From Lewinellaceae bacterium (lineage in GTDB: Bacteria > Bacteroidota > Bacteroidia > Chitinophagales > Saprospiraceae): 64,000 nt of DNA. Of this stretch, positions 18,746 to 28,339 are shown piece by piece (within the stretch, counting starts at the first letter, position 1; the number at the start of each line of letters is the position of its first letter). The position numbers and the translations under genes are program-made. Location: assembly GCA_016712415.1 (NCBI GenBank), contig JADJRC010000050.1, forward strand, positions 1 through 64,000, written 5' to 3'. Below the pieces are notes generated by a model. It was not told the DNA's origin. It saw nothing but the letters and a program-made list of their open reading frames with translations, and did not search any database.

Positions 18746-19477
18746 CTAAAACTTTTGATCGATTACGTAAGGCAACATGGCTCTCCAGGTCGGCCAATCG
18801 TGGCGCATATCGCCGCCCCAAATATCCAGGTCGTGCGGAATACCTTTCGAGGTCAGGATATGCGACAGATTGCGCGATGCATCCGGGGCTTCGTAATCGC
18901 CGGAACCGGTCATGATATGGATATGGCCGCTATTGCGCAGCATCGAAAGCGTATGATCGTCGTTCAGGTTGGGCAGGTAGTGACATGGGGAGTTGAAATA
19001 CACATCCTCATCGTAATAACCCTTCGTATAGTCGGTCAGATCATATACCCCCGACATGGCGATGGTGCCGTTGATCAGATCCGGCCGGCGGAAAAACAAA
19101 TTGGCGGAATGCAGCGCGCCGAGCGATGCGCCGCTTGTATAGATCGGTGTATTGTCGCTGGTGTGCATTTTGATAAACGGAATCACCTCGTTTTCGACAT
19201 AGGCATTGAACTGCTGGTGCCGAATGGCTTTATGCCGCGGATGCATCCTGTTGTTGAGCCATGCCTCGGAATTGATGCTGTTGATAGAAAAAACCTTCAC
19301 TTTACCCGCATCTATAAAGGGTTCGAGGGTGGAAATCAGGTGAAAGCGCTCATATTCCAGATAGTCGGCTGCTGCTGTCGGCAACAACAACAATGCAAAA
19401 CCAAAATGGCCGTACATGGCAATTTCCATGTTTTTGTTCAGGCGCGGGCTGAACCAGTTGTGGATTTCTCGATTCAT
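18746..19477 (-). CDS. Putative esterase (PF00756-like), cytoplasmic
   Basis: 243 residues, no signal peptide. The nucleophile elbow is TSGASLGALHSA with Ser at about 126. The C-terminal His is in GGDMRHDWPTW and the acid in GSGDYEAPDA. The core YGHFG and HPRHKAIRHQ sequences match a group of small bacterial esterase-like proteins. First gene of a likely two-gene unit with the secreted esterase. Its 5' flank (19478-19635) is shared with the divergent VOC gene and contains a perfect 16-bp palindrome at 19504-19519. Confidence 0.8.
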   Translation of the reverse strand: MNREIHNWFSPRLNKNMEIAMYGHFGFALLLLPTAAADYLEYERFHLISTLEPFIDAGKVKVFSINSINSEAWLNNRMHPRHKAIRHQQFNAYVENEVIPFIKMHTSDNTPIYTSGASLGALHSANLFFRRPDLINGTIAMSGVYDLTDYTKGYYDEDVYFNSPCHYLPNLNDDHTLSMLRNSGHIHIMTGSGDYEAPDASRNLSHILTSKGIPHDLDIWGGDMRHDWPTWRAMLPYVIDQKF

Positions 19478-19503
19478 CTTGAGTGATAGTTTACCGGCAA
19501 ATG

Positions 19504-19519
19504 TAAGTACCGGTACTTA
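19504..19519. promoter_or_regulatory. Perfect 16-bp palindrome, candidate operator
   Basis: TAAGTACCGGTACTTA reads the same on both strands. It sits 27 bp upstream of the start codon of the leftward esterase, in the 158-bp divergent spacer that also holds the VOC promoter. Size and symmetry suit a dimeric repressor or activator; no regulator is encoded nearby. Confidence 0.4.
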
Positions 19520-19553
19520 GAAAAAGAATCTTCACATAAAAATAAACATATTG

Positions 19554-19585
19554 TTGATATTTTAAACAAAACGTTTTTACATTTG
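19554..19585 (+). promoter_or_regulatory. Promoter of the VOC gene
   Basis: TTG at 19554-19556, 21 nt, then TACATTTG at 19578-19585, matching the Bacteroidota TTG / TAnnTTTG form. ATG 19636 lies 50 bp downstream. Confidence 0.55.
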
Positions 19586-19635
19586 CAACAATTTGTTACT
19601 TCACTTTATTTACTCACCAATTTTCATATTAAGCT

Positions 19636-20022
19636 ATGGAATTTGCCAAAAACAGTATCAGTTGGTTCGAGATCCCCGTCGTCGATTTCGAACGCGCAAA
19701 AACGTTTTACCAGGCTATTTTTGACTACGAAATGCCGGAAATGCAAATGGATGCCATCAGAATGGGTATCCTGTTGCATGACCGCGACGGAGGCGGCATC
19801 GGCGGCGCAATTTGCCACGGTGAAGGCTACGCGCCATCAGGGCATAACGGCCCCAAGGTTTACCTGAATGGCGGCGCCGACCTGAATATCGTCTTGGGAA
19901 GGGTTGATGCCGCCGGCGGAAAACAACTGCTGCCCAAAACGCCTATTGGGGAAAACATGGGGCACTTTGCCTTTTTCAACGACACGGAAGGCAATGTAGT
20001 CGGACTCTACTCCATGGAATAA
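19636..20022 (+). CDS. VOC-family (glyoxalase/bleomycin-resistance fold) protein
   Basis: 128 residues with a paired beta-alpha-beta-beta-beta layout: ISWFEIPVVDFERAKTFYQAIF at the start and MGHFAFFNDTEGNVVGLYS at the end, where family members carry the metal-binding His/Glu positions. It could be a metal-dependent lyase or dioxygenase, or a small-molecule binder. Transcribed alone from its own promoter; the downstream LTA-synthase-like gene is convergent. Confidence 0.85.
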   Translation: MEFAKNSISWFEIPVVDFERAKTFYQAIFDYEMPEMQMDAIRMGILLHDRDGGGIGGAICHGEGYAPSGHNGPKVYLNGGADLNIVLGRVDAAGGKQLLPKTPIGENMGHFAFFNDTEGNVVGLYSME

Positions 20023-20105
20023 CCGGTAGCCGGCGAGAATGGATGCGGTTGTTTGAGCATACTGTCGGGGCATTACAGAACCGGCGGTATACCTCAAACA
20101 ACTGC

Positions 20106-22001
20106 TCATTTTTTCAGGAAATCGTTGTAAAATGTTTGCAGGTAGGCCCTCGCTTCCAGATAGCGTTCCTGGTCCATATTCCCTTCCCAGTCTTCCCAAC
20201 GCCCGTTGCCGAATGAATAAAAGGCCTTGGCATCGGCGATAACCCATCCGAGACCGCTTTCGTTGGTATAATAGGCAAAGCCCGGATCGGTCCCTTCGGG
20301 GTTTTGACGCAGTAGGTCGCGGCTCCATTCAAATTCTTCCCCCGGGTAGCCCAGCAGAGGCAAGATAGTCGCCGGAATATCGTGGTGGTTGCCTACGGCT
20401 TTAACACGCCGGCCTTTCCAGGCTTCGGCTATGGGTTGACCGAATAAAATCAGCGGGATATGCCGCGCCTTCGGATTATCCAGCCCCAGCCGTCCCGGAT
20501 TGGAAGAGCCGTGATCGGCTACCAGCAGAAACAGGGTATTGGAGTACCATGCCTGCTGCGCTGCCTCTTGAAAATACGTACCGATCGCGTAATCGGCAAA
20601 AGCGGCGGCATTCAGGCACCGTTCCGTTTCCTCCCGCCCGGACCACCTGCTCTGATAAGGTACGTCGTAAGGCGGATGCAGGCTGAGGGTCATCAGCGTT
20701 GCAAAGAAAGGTTCAGGCAGGCGGCCGGTTTCCGCAATGGCGCGTTGGAGCATTATTTTGTCGTCGACTCCCCAGCGCTGGGTCTTTTCACTTGCAGTGA
20801 AGTCCTTTTCCGAGTATATTTTTTCAAAGCGCTCCGCCGTGAGCCACTGACCGATATTGGCAAAAGTCAGCTCTCCGCCGTAAAAGAAGGCGGTGGCATA
20901 ACCTGCGCCACTCAACACTTTCGGGATGGAAGGCAGTTTTTGCGCCTTGTCCGACAACAAAACGATAGACTGGTCCGGTTGAGCCGGGTAGCCTGCCAGT
21001 ATGGATATCAGCCCCTGGTCGGTGCGGTAACCGCTCCCGTAAATATTTTCAAACAGAACACCTTCCCGCATCAAACGGCTGAGGTTGGGGCACACACCGG
21101 GTTCGCCGCCAAGTTCTTCCATCACCTGTGCCGTCATACTTTCCATGACAATAAATACGACATTGATTTTTCCGCTGCTCGAGGGGTTCAGTATTCCTGA
21201 AGCGCTCTGCTGACCGGCCCTGGCCGCCGAAAACAGTTTTTCTACCTTCTCCCAGGCGAGGGCATCGTCCATAAAACGGTAGTGGTTCTCCGTGGAGCGT
21301 GTTTCCACCAGGCTGTGAAAAAGAGTCCAGGCTGTGTTGGTCGCGGCGTGGTTGCAAAAAAGATGCGGAGAAAAATAGACGGCACTTTCGTTGATGGGCA
21401 TCACGCCCAATCCGCCGCGTATGGCCAGGAAAATTGCCCCCGACAGCACCGGAAGCACGGAATAACTCCAGCGAGACAAGTCCGAACCATATAAACCGGT
21501 ACCGGTCATGCGCCTGTACAAGCGCCACGTCGACCAGATCAACACCAGCGACATCAGCGCCGAGGCGATCTTGAGCAGCACCGACATCGAATCAAACAAT
21601 ACCCAGGGTGTGCTGAGATACGCCAGCGCGCGATTGTTCAGCAGGGTATGCCACTCCTCATAAACAAAGATATTGGATCCGAATACCAGGACCATCAGGC
21701 CAATCAACATCGCATTAAAAACGGTGATCAGTTTTTCTGCATATGCCTGGTAGGATAATGGTAGCGCCAACCCGGCAAACCAGACCAGCACCGGAATAAT
21801 CAGAAAATACCCTGCCATGCTCAGATCAAGGGGCAGGGCATGCCAAAAACTTTTCCATACAGCGAAGCGTTCCCGTGCCGGCCATTCCTGGTGGAACCAC
21901 AGTATAAACCACAACCTGAACCCTGCAAAGAAAAGCAGCCAGAATGATAACAACTGCAATGGAAAGCGGAGCACCGCCCACGTATAATTTGCCAACTTCA
22001 T
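20106..22001 (-). CDS. LTA-synthase-family membrane phosphoglycerol transferase / sulfatase-fold enzyme
   Basis: 631 residues. About five transmembrane helices in the first 210 residues are followed by an extracytoplasmic alkaline-phosphatase-fold domain from about 275 on. Catalytic pattern: VFIVMESMTAQVMEELGG (the Thr is the likely nucleophile), YRTDQGLISILAGYPAQP, LSLHPPYDVP and the metal-site VADHGSSNPG. In Gram-negatives such enzymes modify lipid A, periplasmic glucans or surface polysaccharides with phosphoglycerol or phosphoethanolamine. The substrate here is unknown. It lies 46 bp downstream of tilS on the same strand. Confidence 0.88.
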   Translation of the reverse strand: MKLANYTWAVLRFPLQLLSFWLLFFAGFRLWFILWFHQEWPARERFAVWKSFWHALPLDLSMAGYFLIIPVLVWFAGLALPLSYQAYAEKLITVFNAMLIGLMVLVFGSNIFVYEEWHTLLNNRALAYLSTPWVLFDSMSVLLKIASALMSLVLIWSTWRLYRRMTGTGLYGSDLSRWSYSVLPVLSGAIFLAIRGGLGVMPINESAVYFSPHLFCNHAATNTAWTLFHSLVETRSTENHYRFMDDALAWEKVEKLFSAARAGQQSASGILNPSSSGKINVVFIVMESMTAQVMEELGGEPGVCPNLSRLMREGVLFENIYGSGYRTDQGLISILAGYPAQPDQSIVLLSDKAQKLPSIPKVLSGAGYATAFFYGGELTFANIGQWLTAERFEKIYSEKDFTASEKTQRWGVDDKIMLQRAIAETGRLPEPFFATLMTLSLHPPYDVPYQSRWSGREETERCLNAAAFADYAIGTYFQEAAQQAWYSNTLFLLVADHGSSNPGRLGLDNPKARHIPLILFGQPIAEAWKGRRVKAVGNHHDIPATILPLLGYPGEEFEWSRDLLRQNPEGTDPGFAYYTNESGLGWVIADAKAFYSFGNGRWEDWEGNMDQERYLEARAYLQTFYNDFLKK

Positions 22002-22047
22002 ATCACAATATCAACCAGTTCAATTAATTACATCTTGGAAGCACCAT

Positions 22048-23367
22048 TCAGCCGGTGCGGCTGATCTTGAGTGCCGCTTTTGTTTCAGGAACAATCCTGA
22101 AGCGCTCGTCGGACCTGTAGCCCAAGACCCAGATAATGTCGCCATTGCCGTTTTCAAGCAGCCATACCTGTTCTTTTTCTAATCGCGACAGTTTTTGATT
22201 GGTAAAAAAATCCTGCAGTTTCTGGTGTTTGCCTCCCATCCCAAAGGGCTGGAAAGCATCGCCCGGCTTCCAGGGGCGCAAAAGTAATGGAAACTGCAAC
22301 TTTTGCAGGTCCACAATAATTGATTCACACCCGTCGGGGAACGGAGGCCGGGGCTCTGCCGCCATCAGGATAAGACTGGCGCCGTCCGGCATCCGGATCA
22401 TAAGGTCGTCTTCGCGGATAAATATTGGCTGAACGGCGTTTTCGCTTCCCGGAACGAGCCGGATTACCGTGCGCTCCACCATCAACCGCCAGCCATCCGG
22501 AGAATGCAGTTCCAGTCCGCTGTCGTTTATGTTTTCAGCCACCTGGCGTGCCTGCTCTTCCGTAAATCCGCGTGTCTGTAGCAAATGGTGAAGCGCCTGC
22601 TGCGGCGCCGGAAAGGCCGCAAGTATATCTTTTGGCCAAACATCGCCGGCCAGACCGGGCGCCGAGGCCATCAGATGGTTGAAATTGGAAAAGGTATCGG
22701 CCAGGCGCTGCAGGTTGCGTTCTGCCGTGTGCAGGAAATTCGGGTTCAGCCCGGTCATCTTCGGCACGATACGATGGCGGACAAAATTCCGGGCGTACAA
22801 GTCCTGGGCATTGCTGCTGTCTTCCCGCCAGGCCAACTGCTTTTCACGGGCAAAAGCCTCGATCTCCTGCCGTGTTGCAAATAGCAGCGGCCTGATCAGG
22901 CCATCCTGCCGGGACCGGATGCCGGTCAGGCCGGCGAGGCCCGTGCCGCGGATGAAATTGAGCAGGGCAGTTTCCACCATATCGTCCAGGTTATGGGCAG
23001 TCGCCGTACATGCCAGATCATTTGCCTCACAAACCTCCTGGAACCACTTGTAGCGCAATGCACGGGCCGCCATTTGTATCGACAGGTTGTTCGTTTCAGC
23101 GTATGCTTCTGTATCAAACCGTTTTGAAAAAAAGGGCGCTTCCAAACCGGCAGCGATCGATTGTACGAATATTTCATCCTGATCCGACTCCTCACCCCGC
23201 AACCGGAAATTGCAGTGCGCAATTGAAAACAACACGCCGGCATCCTTGAAAAGCCTGACCATTACCACAGAGTCGACTCCGCCGCTTACAGCAAGCAGCA
23301 CCGGTCGATCATCCGTCAGCAACTGTTTTGCCTGCACAAATCGGTTAAAATGTTCTGCTAAAGCCAT
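22048..23367 (-). CDS. tilS: tRNA(Ile)-lysidine synthetase
   Basis: 439 residues, usual for the family. Modifies C34 of tRNA-Ile(CAU) to lysidine so that it reads AUA. ATP-pyrophosphatase loop LAVSGGVDSVVMV (about 25-37), AHCNFRLRGEESDQDE (about 49-64), TAHNLDDMVET (about 127-137, the T-hairpin region) and RNFVRHRIVPKM (about 197-208) are diagnostic. The C-terminal domain ends with the conserved DFFTNQKLSRLEKEQVWLL region. Essential gene in nearly all bacteria. Confidence 0.96.
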   Translation of the reverse strand: MALAEHFNRFVQAKQLLTDDRPVLLAVSGGVDSVVMVRLFKDAGVLFSIAHCNFRLRGEESDQDEIFVQSIAAGLEAPFFSKRFDTEAYAETNNLSIQMAARALRYKWFQEVCEANDLACTATAHNLDDMVETALLNFIRGTGLAGLTGIRSRQDGLIRPLLFATRQEIEAFAREKQLAWREDSSNAQDLYARNFVRHRIVPKMTGLNPNFLHTAERNLQRLADTFSNFNHLMASAPGLAGDVWPKDILAAFPAPQQALHHLLQTRGFTEEQARQVAENINDSGLELHSPDGWRLMVERTVIRLVPGSENAVQPIFIREDDLMIRMPDGASLILMAAEPRPPFPDGCESIIVDLQKLQFPLLLRPWKPGDAFQPFGMGGKHQKLQDFFTNQKLSRLEKEQVWLLENGNGDIIWVLGYRSDERFRIVPETKAALKISRTG

Positions 23368-23457
23368 CTTTCAGGTTAAACTCTGTTAAAAGCATCTCGG
23401 AGTGCCGGTTAAAGTCAATTTTTGCGCGCACAATCTGGCTCATATAAATTTTCCCAA

Positions 23458-25947
23458 ATGGATAAGATCTGTTTTACTCTGCTGCTGTTCGTTTTACCGG
23501 CTGTTTCCCGTGCCCAATTGACGGGCACAGTGCTCGATGAAAACGGGGAACCGCTTCCTTTTGCCTCTGTTTATGTCCGTAACAGCACCAACGGCACTGC
23601 TGCCAATGCGGAGGGCGTGTATCGACTCACCCTGGAAAAAGGAACTTACGAAGTTGTTTTTCAATATATCGGCTACAAACAAAGAATCGAGACCGTGGAG
23701 ATAAGCGGCAAACCTGTACGCCTTAACGTAAAAATGGAACCCACTAATCTGGAAATCAGCGAAGTAGTGATTACCACTGAGGATCCGGCCTATCGCATCA
23801 TGCGCGAGGTGATTGCCAGGCGAAGGTACTATAAAAACAAGGCTGCCGAATACAGCTGCGATGTGTACATCAAAGGTTTTTACAGGATAGTTGAGGCGCC
23901 CAAAAAGGTTCTGGGCCAGGATGTAGGCACCATGGGAGGCATTCTCGATACCAACCGTACCGGTGTTGTGTACTTATCCGAGTCGGTGTCAAAAGTGTAC
24001 GCACAGGCATCGCCGAAACGGAAAAAGGAGATCATGGTGTCCAGCAAGGTCAGCGGGTCTGACAATGGTTTCAGTTTCAACCGCGCCACTTATACCGATT
24101 TCGATCTCTACGACGAAAGAATCGAGGTTGAACGGGAAATACTCTCGCCGCTGGCCGATAATGCCTTTTCATACTATACATTCCGGTTAAAAGGGAAGTA
24201 TAAAGACGAAAACGGCTATGATATTTACAAAATAGAGGTCAGGCCCAAACGCCCCGCAGATCCGACCTTTGGCGGACACCTGTACGTGGTTGACGAGTGG
24301 TGGAACCTCTCGGGCGCCGATATTTACCTGACCGGCGCCGCGATCAAACAACCCGTACTGGATACCCTGCGCATCCAGCAGGAGTTTGTTCCGGTGGAAA
24401 AACCGGATGCCTGGCGGCTGCTTTCCCAGGTAACCAGCTTCAAATTCGGCGTTTTGGGTTTCAAGTTCGACGGTTTTTTTAACGGCATTTTTTCCAACTA
24501 CGACCTGCACCCGAAATTCGACGACAAGGTATTTTCCCGCGAGACCTTCAAGATTGAAGACGGCGCCAACGAACGCGATTCCGTTTACTGGTCCGGAATT
24601 CGCCCGATCCCCCTAACAAATGAAGAATCAGCAGATTATGTAAAAAAAGACAGCCTGCAACAAATCTGGAAATCCGATGCGTACCTGGATAGCACCGACG
24701 CCAAAAACAATAAATTCAAGTTTGGCAACCTCCTGTTCGGCTACACCTGGCGCAACTCCAAAAAACACACGACCGTCCAATATCCGGCCGCAATGAGCTG
24801 GATTCAATTTAACACGGTACAGGGCTGGCTGGTTAATATCAAACCGGAGTACAGCAAATACGACGGGGATATGCGCACGCGCTTCTGGCGGGCCGAAGGG
24901 CTGCTGAATTACGGCTTTTCGGAGAAAAAAATGCGCGGCGGATTGCGCCTGGAGCGCCGTTTCGAGAGCAAGTTCTTTTCAACAGTCGAACTGACCGGAG
25001 GCTTGCAAACGGCCCAGTTCAGCGACAAAGACCCGATCGGGGTTGTCGCCAACACCTTGTATTCGCTGATGATCAAGCGCAACTACATGAAGCTTTATGA
25101 AAAGAAGTTTGTCAAAGCGGAGTTCAGCCGTTATCTGTTTCCCGGACTTTGGTTGCGCGCCGACGCGGAATGGGCAGAGCGCAATCCTCTGGTCAACCAT
25201 TCGGATTACGCATTGTACAAAAAAGACCGTGTTTATACCCCCAACGCACCGCTCACCGGCAGTGCGGAACCTTCCTTCAATACCCATCAGGCCTTTGTGG
25301 TCAACCTTATGGCACGCTTCCGTATAGGAGAGACGTACAACAGTTACCCCAGGTTCAGGGTATACGAATCTTCCGACTGGCCGGAATTATTGCTGATATA
25401 CCGCAAAGCGATCACCGGGGTTGGCGGGAGCGACCTCAACTACGACTACATCCAGGCGCAGATCCGGAAAAACGATATCAATTTCGGGTTAGCGGGTTAT
25501 ACTGAACTGAATATCGCGGCAGGTATGTTCCTCAATGACAAACGCCTGGAATTCATCGACCTGCACCATCCGATGGGAAATCAAACGATTTTCGGCAAAC
25601 CAAGAGACTATAGCCGGGCTTTTTTCCTGCTGCCCTATTATGACTTCTCGACAGGCAAACCGTTTGTACAGACCCATATTCAGCACCACCTGCAGGGCTG
25701 GCTGCTGGACAAGATTCCCGGTTTGCGCAAGTTGAACTGGAAAGAGGTATTCGGGGTTGGACTTTATTACGCCGAAAACACGGTCAATGAAGGCCTTTTG
25801 CCGCAAAAAACACCCTATTGGGAAGTCAACTTCGGGTTTGAAAACATCGGATTCAAGTTTTTCCGGCCTTTCCGGATCGATGTTGCAGCAGGCTTTTTCG
25901 GCAAAGAGCACTATAAAACCGGCGTCGTGATTGGAATTGATCTTTAA
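23458..25947 (+). CDS. DUF5686 outer-membrane protein with carboxypeptidase-regulatory-like N-terminal domain
   Basis: 829 residues from ATG 23458, which opens into a signal peptide (FTLLLFVLPAVSRAQ). Residues about 20-105 form a CarboxypepD-reg-like beta-sandwich (LTGTVLDENGEPLPFASVYV, GTYEVVFQYIGYK), as in TonB-dependent receptors. The remainder matches the DUF5686 family, with YYKNKAAEYSCDVYIKGFYR, and ends like an outer-membrane barrel (alternating aromatic strands, final VVIGIDL). The family is widespread in Bacteroidota and its function is not known to me. Transcribed divergently from tilS across a 90-bp gap. Confidence 0.85.
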   Translation: MDKICFTLLLFVLPAVSRAQLTGTVLDENGEPLPFASVYVRNSTNGTAANAEGVYRLTLEKGTYEVVFQYIGYKQRIETVEISGKPVRLNVKMEPTNLEISEVVITTEDPAYRIMREVIARRRYYKNKAAEYSCDVYIKGFYRIVEAPKKVLGQDVGTMGGILDTNRTGVVYLSESVSKVYAQASPKRKKEIMVSSKVSGSDNGFSFNRATYTDFDLYDERIEVEREILSPLADNAFSYYTFRLKGKYKDENGYDIYKIEVRPKRPADPTFGGHLYVVDEWWNLSGADIYLTGAAIKQPVLDTLRIQQEFVPVEKPDAWRLLSQVTSFKFGVLGFKFDGFFNGIFSNYDLHPKFDDKVFSRETFKIEDGANERDSVYWSGIRPIPLTNEESADYVKKDSLQQIWKSDAYLDSTDAKNNKFKFGNLLFGYTWRNSKKHTTVQYPAAMSWIQFNTVQGWLVNIKPEYSKYDGDMRTRFWRAEGLLNYGFSEKKMRGGLRLERRFESKFFSTVELTGGLQTAQFSDKDPIGVVANTLYSLMIKRNYMKLYEKKFVKAEFSRYLFPGLWLRADAEWAERNPLVNHSDYALYKKDRVYTPNAPLTGSAEPSFNTHQAFVVNLMARFRIGETYNSYPRFRVYESSDWPELLLIYRKAITGVGGSDLNYDYIQAQIRKNDINFGLAGYTELNIAAGMFLNDKRLEFIDLHHPMGNQTIFGKPRDYSRAFFLLPYYDFSTGKPFVQTHIQHHLQGWLLDKIPGLRKLNWKEVFGVGLYYAENTVNEGLLPQKTPYWEVNFGFENIGFKFFRPFRIDVAAGFFGKEHYKTGVVIGIDL

Positions 25948-25953
25948 CCGGCG

Positions 25954-26346
25954 CTATTTTTCTTCCGGCCCCTTGCTCATCAATACCCTGAACTCGTCAA
26001 ACAGTTCCAGATAAGGCTTCAATTCCTGCGGTTTCATGGGATCGAAACTGTAGTCCTCGAACTTATTGAGGATAAACTGCATGGATACCAGGCATTTGCT
26101 CTCCGGCGCTGCGGTTTCCACACGCTCCATGGCCAGCCGCATATCACCCAGGAGGTGCGCATAAAGGGCAACCATCGGTGAAACATCGTTTTTATCCAGC
26201 GCTTCGCGCAGCCGGACCAGCCGCACCTCAAAACTGCGTACCGCAAACTCGGAGGAGTCGATTTGTGTCTGGATGGTTCTGTTGTTTTCCTGGCCAAAAA
26301 TGTACTGAACAGGCAGGCAACACAAGAAGAGGAGCAGGTATTTCAT
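25954..26346 (-). CDS. Small secreted helical protein of unknown function
   Basis: 130 residues from ATG 26346, with a signal peptide (YLLLFLCCLPVQYIFGQ). The mature part is charged and helical (VRSFEVRLVRLREALDKND, MRLAMERVE). No family recognised. It lies 39 bp downstream of the GT-C-like membrane protein gene on the same strand and is convergent with the DUF5686 gene (6-bp gap). An upstream ATG at 26385 is possible but would place the signal peptide internally. Confidence 0.65.
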   Translation of the reverse strand: MKYLLLFLCCLPVQYIFGQENNRTIQTQIDSSEFAVRSFEVRLVRLREALDKNDVSPMVALYAHLLGDMRLAMERVETAAPESKCLVSMQFILNKFEDYSFDPMKPQELKPYLELFDEFRVLMSKGPEEK

Positions 26347-26385
26347 CGGAAATTGAATTGGTGAAATAAAAGGCAAATATGGCAT

Positions 26386-27996
26386 TTATTTGCTTTGCAC
26401 GACCCAAAAATATTGCGTTTCGTCAATTACGGTCCCGGAATGGAACAAGGTTCGGACCAGTGCCATCTCCGGATCGGAGGTCATTTGGTTCATGTGTTTT
26501 TTTTCGAAAAGCAGTACCGGATGGTATTGCTGCAACGCCCGAAGCACGTATGTACTGTCTCCATTCATTTCACGGCGCACCACCCAGTCCAATGGAAGTG
26601 GCGGAAACGTCTTGGTCAGGTAATTGGCCTGCGTAAACGACGGAAGTACGGTAAAGTTGGGATACCGGCTCGCCAGGGTCCGGAGTTCGAAATACAACTG
26701 CCCGCTTTCGCTATTGGAATAAATACCGCTCATTTGGGGAAAAACCCGGCTCATAGGGGTGTCCATTTCACTTCTCCGGCCATCGCGGTAAACAAATTCG
26801 TAACCCCATCGAAACACGACGAGCAATACAACCAGCGTGGCGACATCGACAAGACGCCCGATCACGGGCGTACGCCGGCCAATCGCCCGTGTCACCTCCA
26901 TCGCACCGAATACCCAGGGCGTGGAAAACATAATGGGCAAATTATACCCCCAACTTACGGATGCGCACCAGGAAACGGCCAGCAGGGCGCCCAGTGCGAC
27001 CACCGGGGCATCGAGTCGCCATTGGCGCACCTGCCATAACCACCAACCCATACCCACCCAGAACATCAGGCGCGCCTGGGCAAAAGGCGCGGTAAATTCT
27101 CCCGAGCGCCAGACCTCCAGCGCATACGAACCCATGAGCAAGGCAAGCCAAACGGGCCATGCGAACAGGATTGTTTTGGCATATTTTCCGGACTTAAGGT
27201 GGAGCAGTGCAAGGACAATAAAAGGCGCACTCAGCAAGGCCAGCCAGGGTTTTATCCTGAAAAAATCGAGCACACTGCGTTGAAATGCCTGGGATATGGA
27301 GGCGGATTCACTGGTCAGGTCAAGGTATGGCGACAGCAGCCCCCTGGAATCTATGTACCACCAGAACAACGCAAGACAACACGTAAATCCCGCCGTTGCG
27401 AAGGCTGCCTTTTTTGCATTTTTTCCCATAAAAAGCAAAAAAACAAACACCGCAGTCATGGGATAAAAGGACTGTTTGCACAAAATCGCTGCAAAAACAA
27501 AGGCGCCGGCCAGGACAGCCCGCCAGATGCTGCCCGGTGAACTTCCGGTTGAAGTATTGCCCACAAAGCACCAGACGGCTAATACGGCAAACAAAATTCC
27601 GTCGACCGTATGCCAGGCCATGGGAGGGTAACAGTGTACCGAAACCACAAAGCCGAATACAGCCAACACCCACCGGCGGGCGCCGGAAGCCAGCACCGCT
27701 GCTGCCAGCCAGGAGTACGCCGCTACCTTAAGAAAAAAGACGTACCGTTCTCCAATAACGCCCCATTGGTCCGGAAGGAGGAATAATTCTCCGGCCCTGA
27801 GCAACACCGGAAGTGGAGGCCTGACATATACAATATCACGGTAAAGAGTCTTTCCTTCCAGCACCTGCCAGGCCAGGCCGGTCAGAAATCCGCCGTCCGT
27901 TTCATTGACCCCATACGGCGCATAGAGCAGGCAATATCCTCCCAAGACGCTGAAAAACAACAACTTCCAAAGTAAAATAGCCTTCTTTTCAGGCAT
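26386..27996 (-). CDS. Polytopic membrane protein, GT-C (GT39/ArnT-like) glycosyltransferase fold
   Basis: About 536 residues from ATG 27996 (an in-frame ATG at 28050 is also open). There are ten or more hydrophobic helices. The first periplasmic loop carries PYGVNETDGGFLTGLAWQVLEG, where GT-C enzymes place the catalytic acidic residue, followed by LYRDIVYVRPPLP, a frequent pattern in Bacteroidota GT39-like proteins. It would use a polyprenyl-phosphate sugar donor and act on the periplasmic side. The acceptor is unknown. The assignment is fold-level only. Confidence 0.7.
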   Translation of the reverse strand: MPEKKAILLWKLLFFSVLGGYCLLYAPYGVNETDGGFLTGLAWQVLEGKTLYRDIVYVRPPLPVLLRAGELFLLPDQWGVIGERYVFFLKVAAYSWLAAAVLASGARRWVLAVFGFVVSVHCYPPMAWHTVDGILFAVLAVWCFVGNTSTGSSPGSIWRAVLAGAFVFAAILCKQSFYPMTAVFVFLLFMGKNAKKAAFATAGFTCCLALFWWYIDSRGLLSPYLDLTSESASISQAFQRSVLDFFRIKPWLALLSAPFIVLALLHLKSGKYAKTILFAWPVWLALLMGSYALEVWRSGEFTAPFAQARLMFWVGMGWWLWQVRQWRLDAPVVALGALLAVSWCASVSWGYNLPIMFSTPWVFGAMEVTRAIGRRTPVIGRLVDVATLVVLLVVFRWGYEFVYRDGRRSEMDTPMSRVFPQMSGIYSNSESGQLYFELRTLASRYPNFTVLPSFTQANYLTKTFPPLPLDWVVRREMNGDSTYVLRALQQYHPVLLFEKKHMNQMTSDPEMALVRTLFHSGTVIDETQYFWVVQSK

Positions 27997-28061
27997 GTTT
28001 TGTTGAAGATTAAAGCCTACCCAAACCAGGGTAACCTGTATAATTACCATATCGCGGGTAT

Positions 28062-28090
28062 TTGACTACCCGGCATTTGACCTACATTTG
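28062..28090 (+). promoter_or_regulatory. Orphan Bacteroidota-type promoter reading into a gene-free stretch
   Basis: TTG at 28062-28064, 18 nt, TACATTTG at 28083-28090 (full TAnnTTTG match). There is no plus-strand gene downstream; instead several hairpins and a terminator follow. Confidence 0.45.
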
Positions 28091-28095
28091 TGACA

Positions 28096-28339
28096 CTTTA
28101 ATCGTTTTTCGGAGCAACAAATTATAATCCCATCAAGCTGTTCAGCTGCCTTCCTCCCCCCGTTACAGCGCATTGTTTCGCTGTTTTCCAGACTGCTGGC
28201 CGTTTTTCTATTCCCTTGTTTCAGACCTGGCTCTGTGCTATGCAGCAGCCTTTTGGCTGTTTTATGGCACTGTCGTCATAAAGATGTAATCGGTTTTTGG
28301 GATGTCCTCTCCGGCAGAAATTGTCGGGGGGGATTTTTT
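28096..28339 (+). ncRNA. Candidate small RNA between the GT-C-like and S9 peptidase genes
   Basis: The stretch 28051-28356 has no credible ORF on either strand. On the plus strand it starts after a consensus promoter (28062-28090). It then holds an AGCTGTTCAGCT palindrome (28136-28147), hairpin ACAGCG/CGCTGT (28165-28184), hairpin CAGCC-TTTT-GGCTG followed by four T (28246-28263), and a final hairpin with a T-run at 28309-28339. A transcript of about 240 nt ending just before the convergent S9 peptidase stop would fit. No known RNA family recognised. Alternatively it is just a long spacer. Confidence 0.35.
28309..28339 (+). terminator. Predicted intrinsic terminator of the candidate small RNA
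   Basis: Stem CTCCGGCA / TGTCGGGG (two wobble pairs), loop GAAAT, then GGGATTTTTT-type tail with six T at 28334-28339. The plus-strand orientation does not suit either flanking minus-strand gene. Confidence 0.45.

Noticed and set aside
18708..18821. Longer N-terminus for the secreted esterase
   Set aside because: The extension overlaps the upstream esterase and would bury the signal peptide that starts at ATG 18707.
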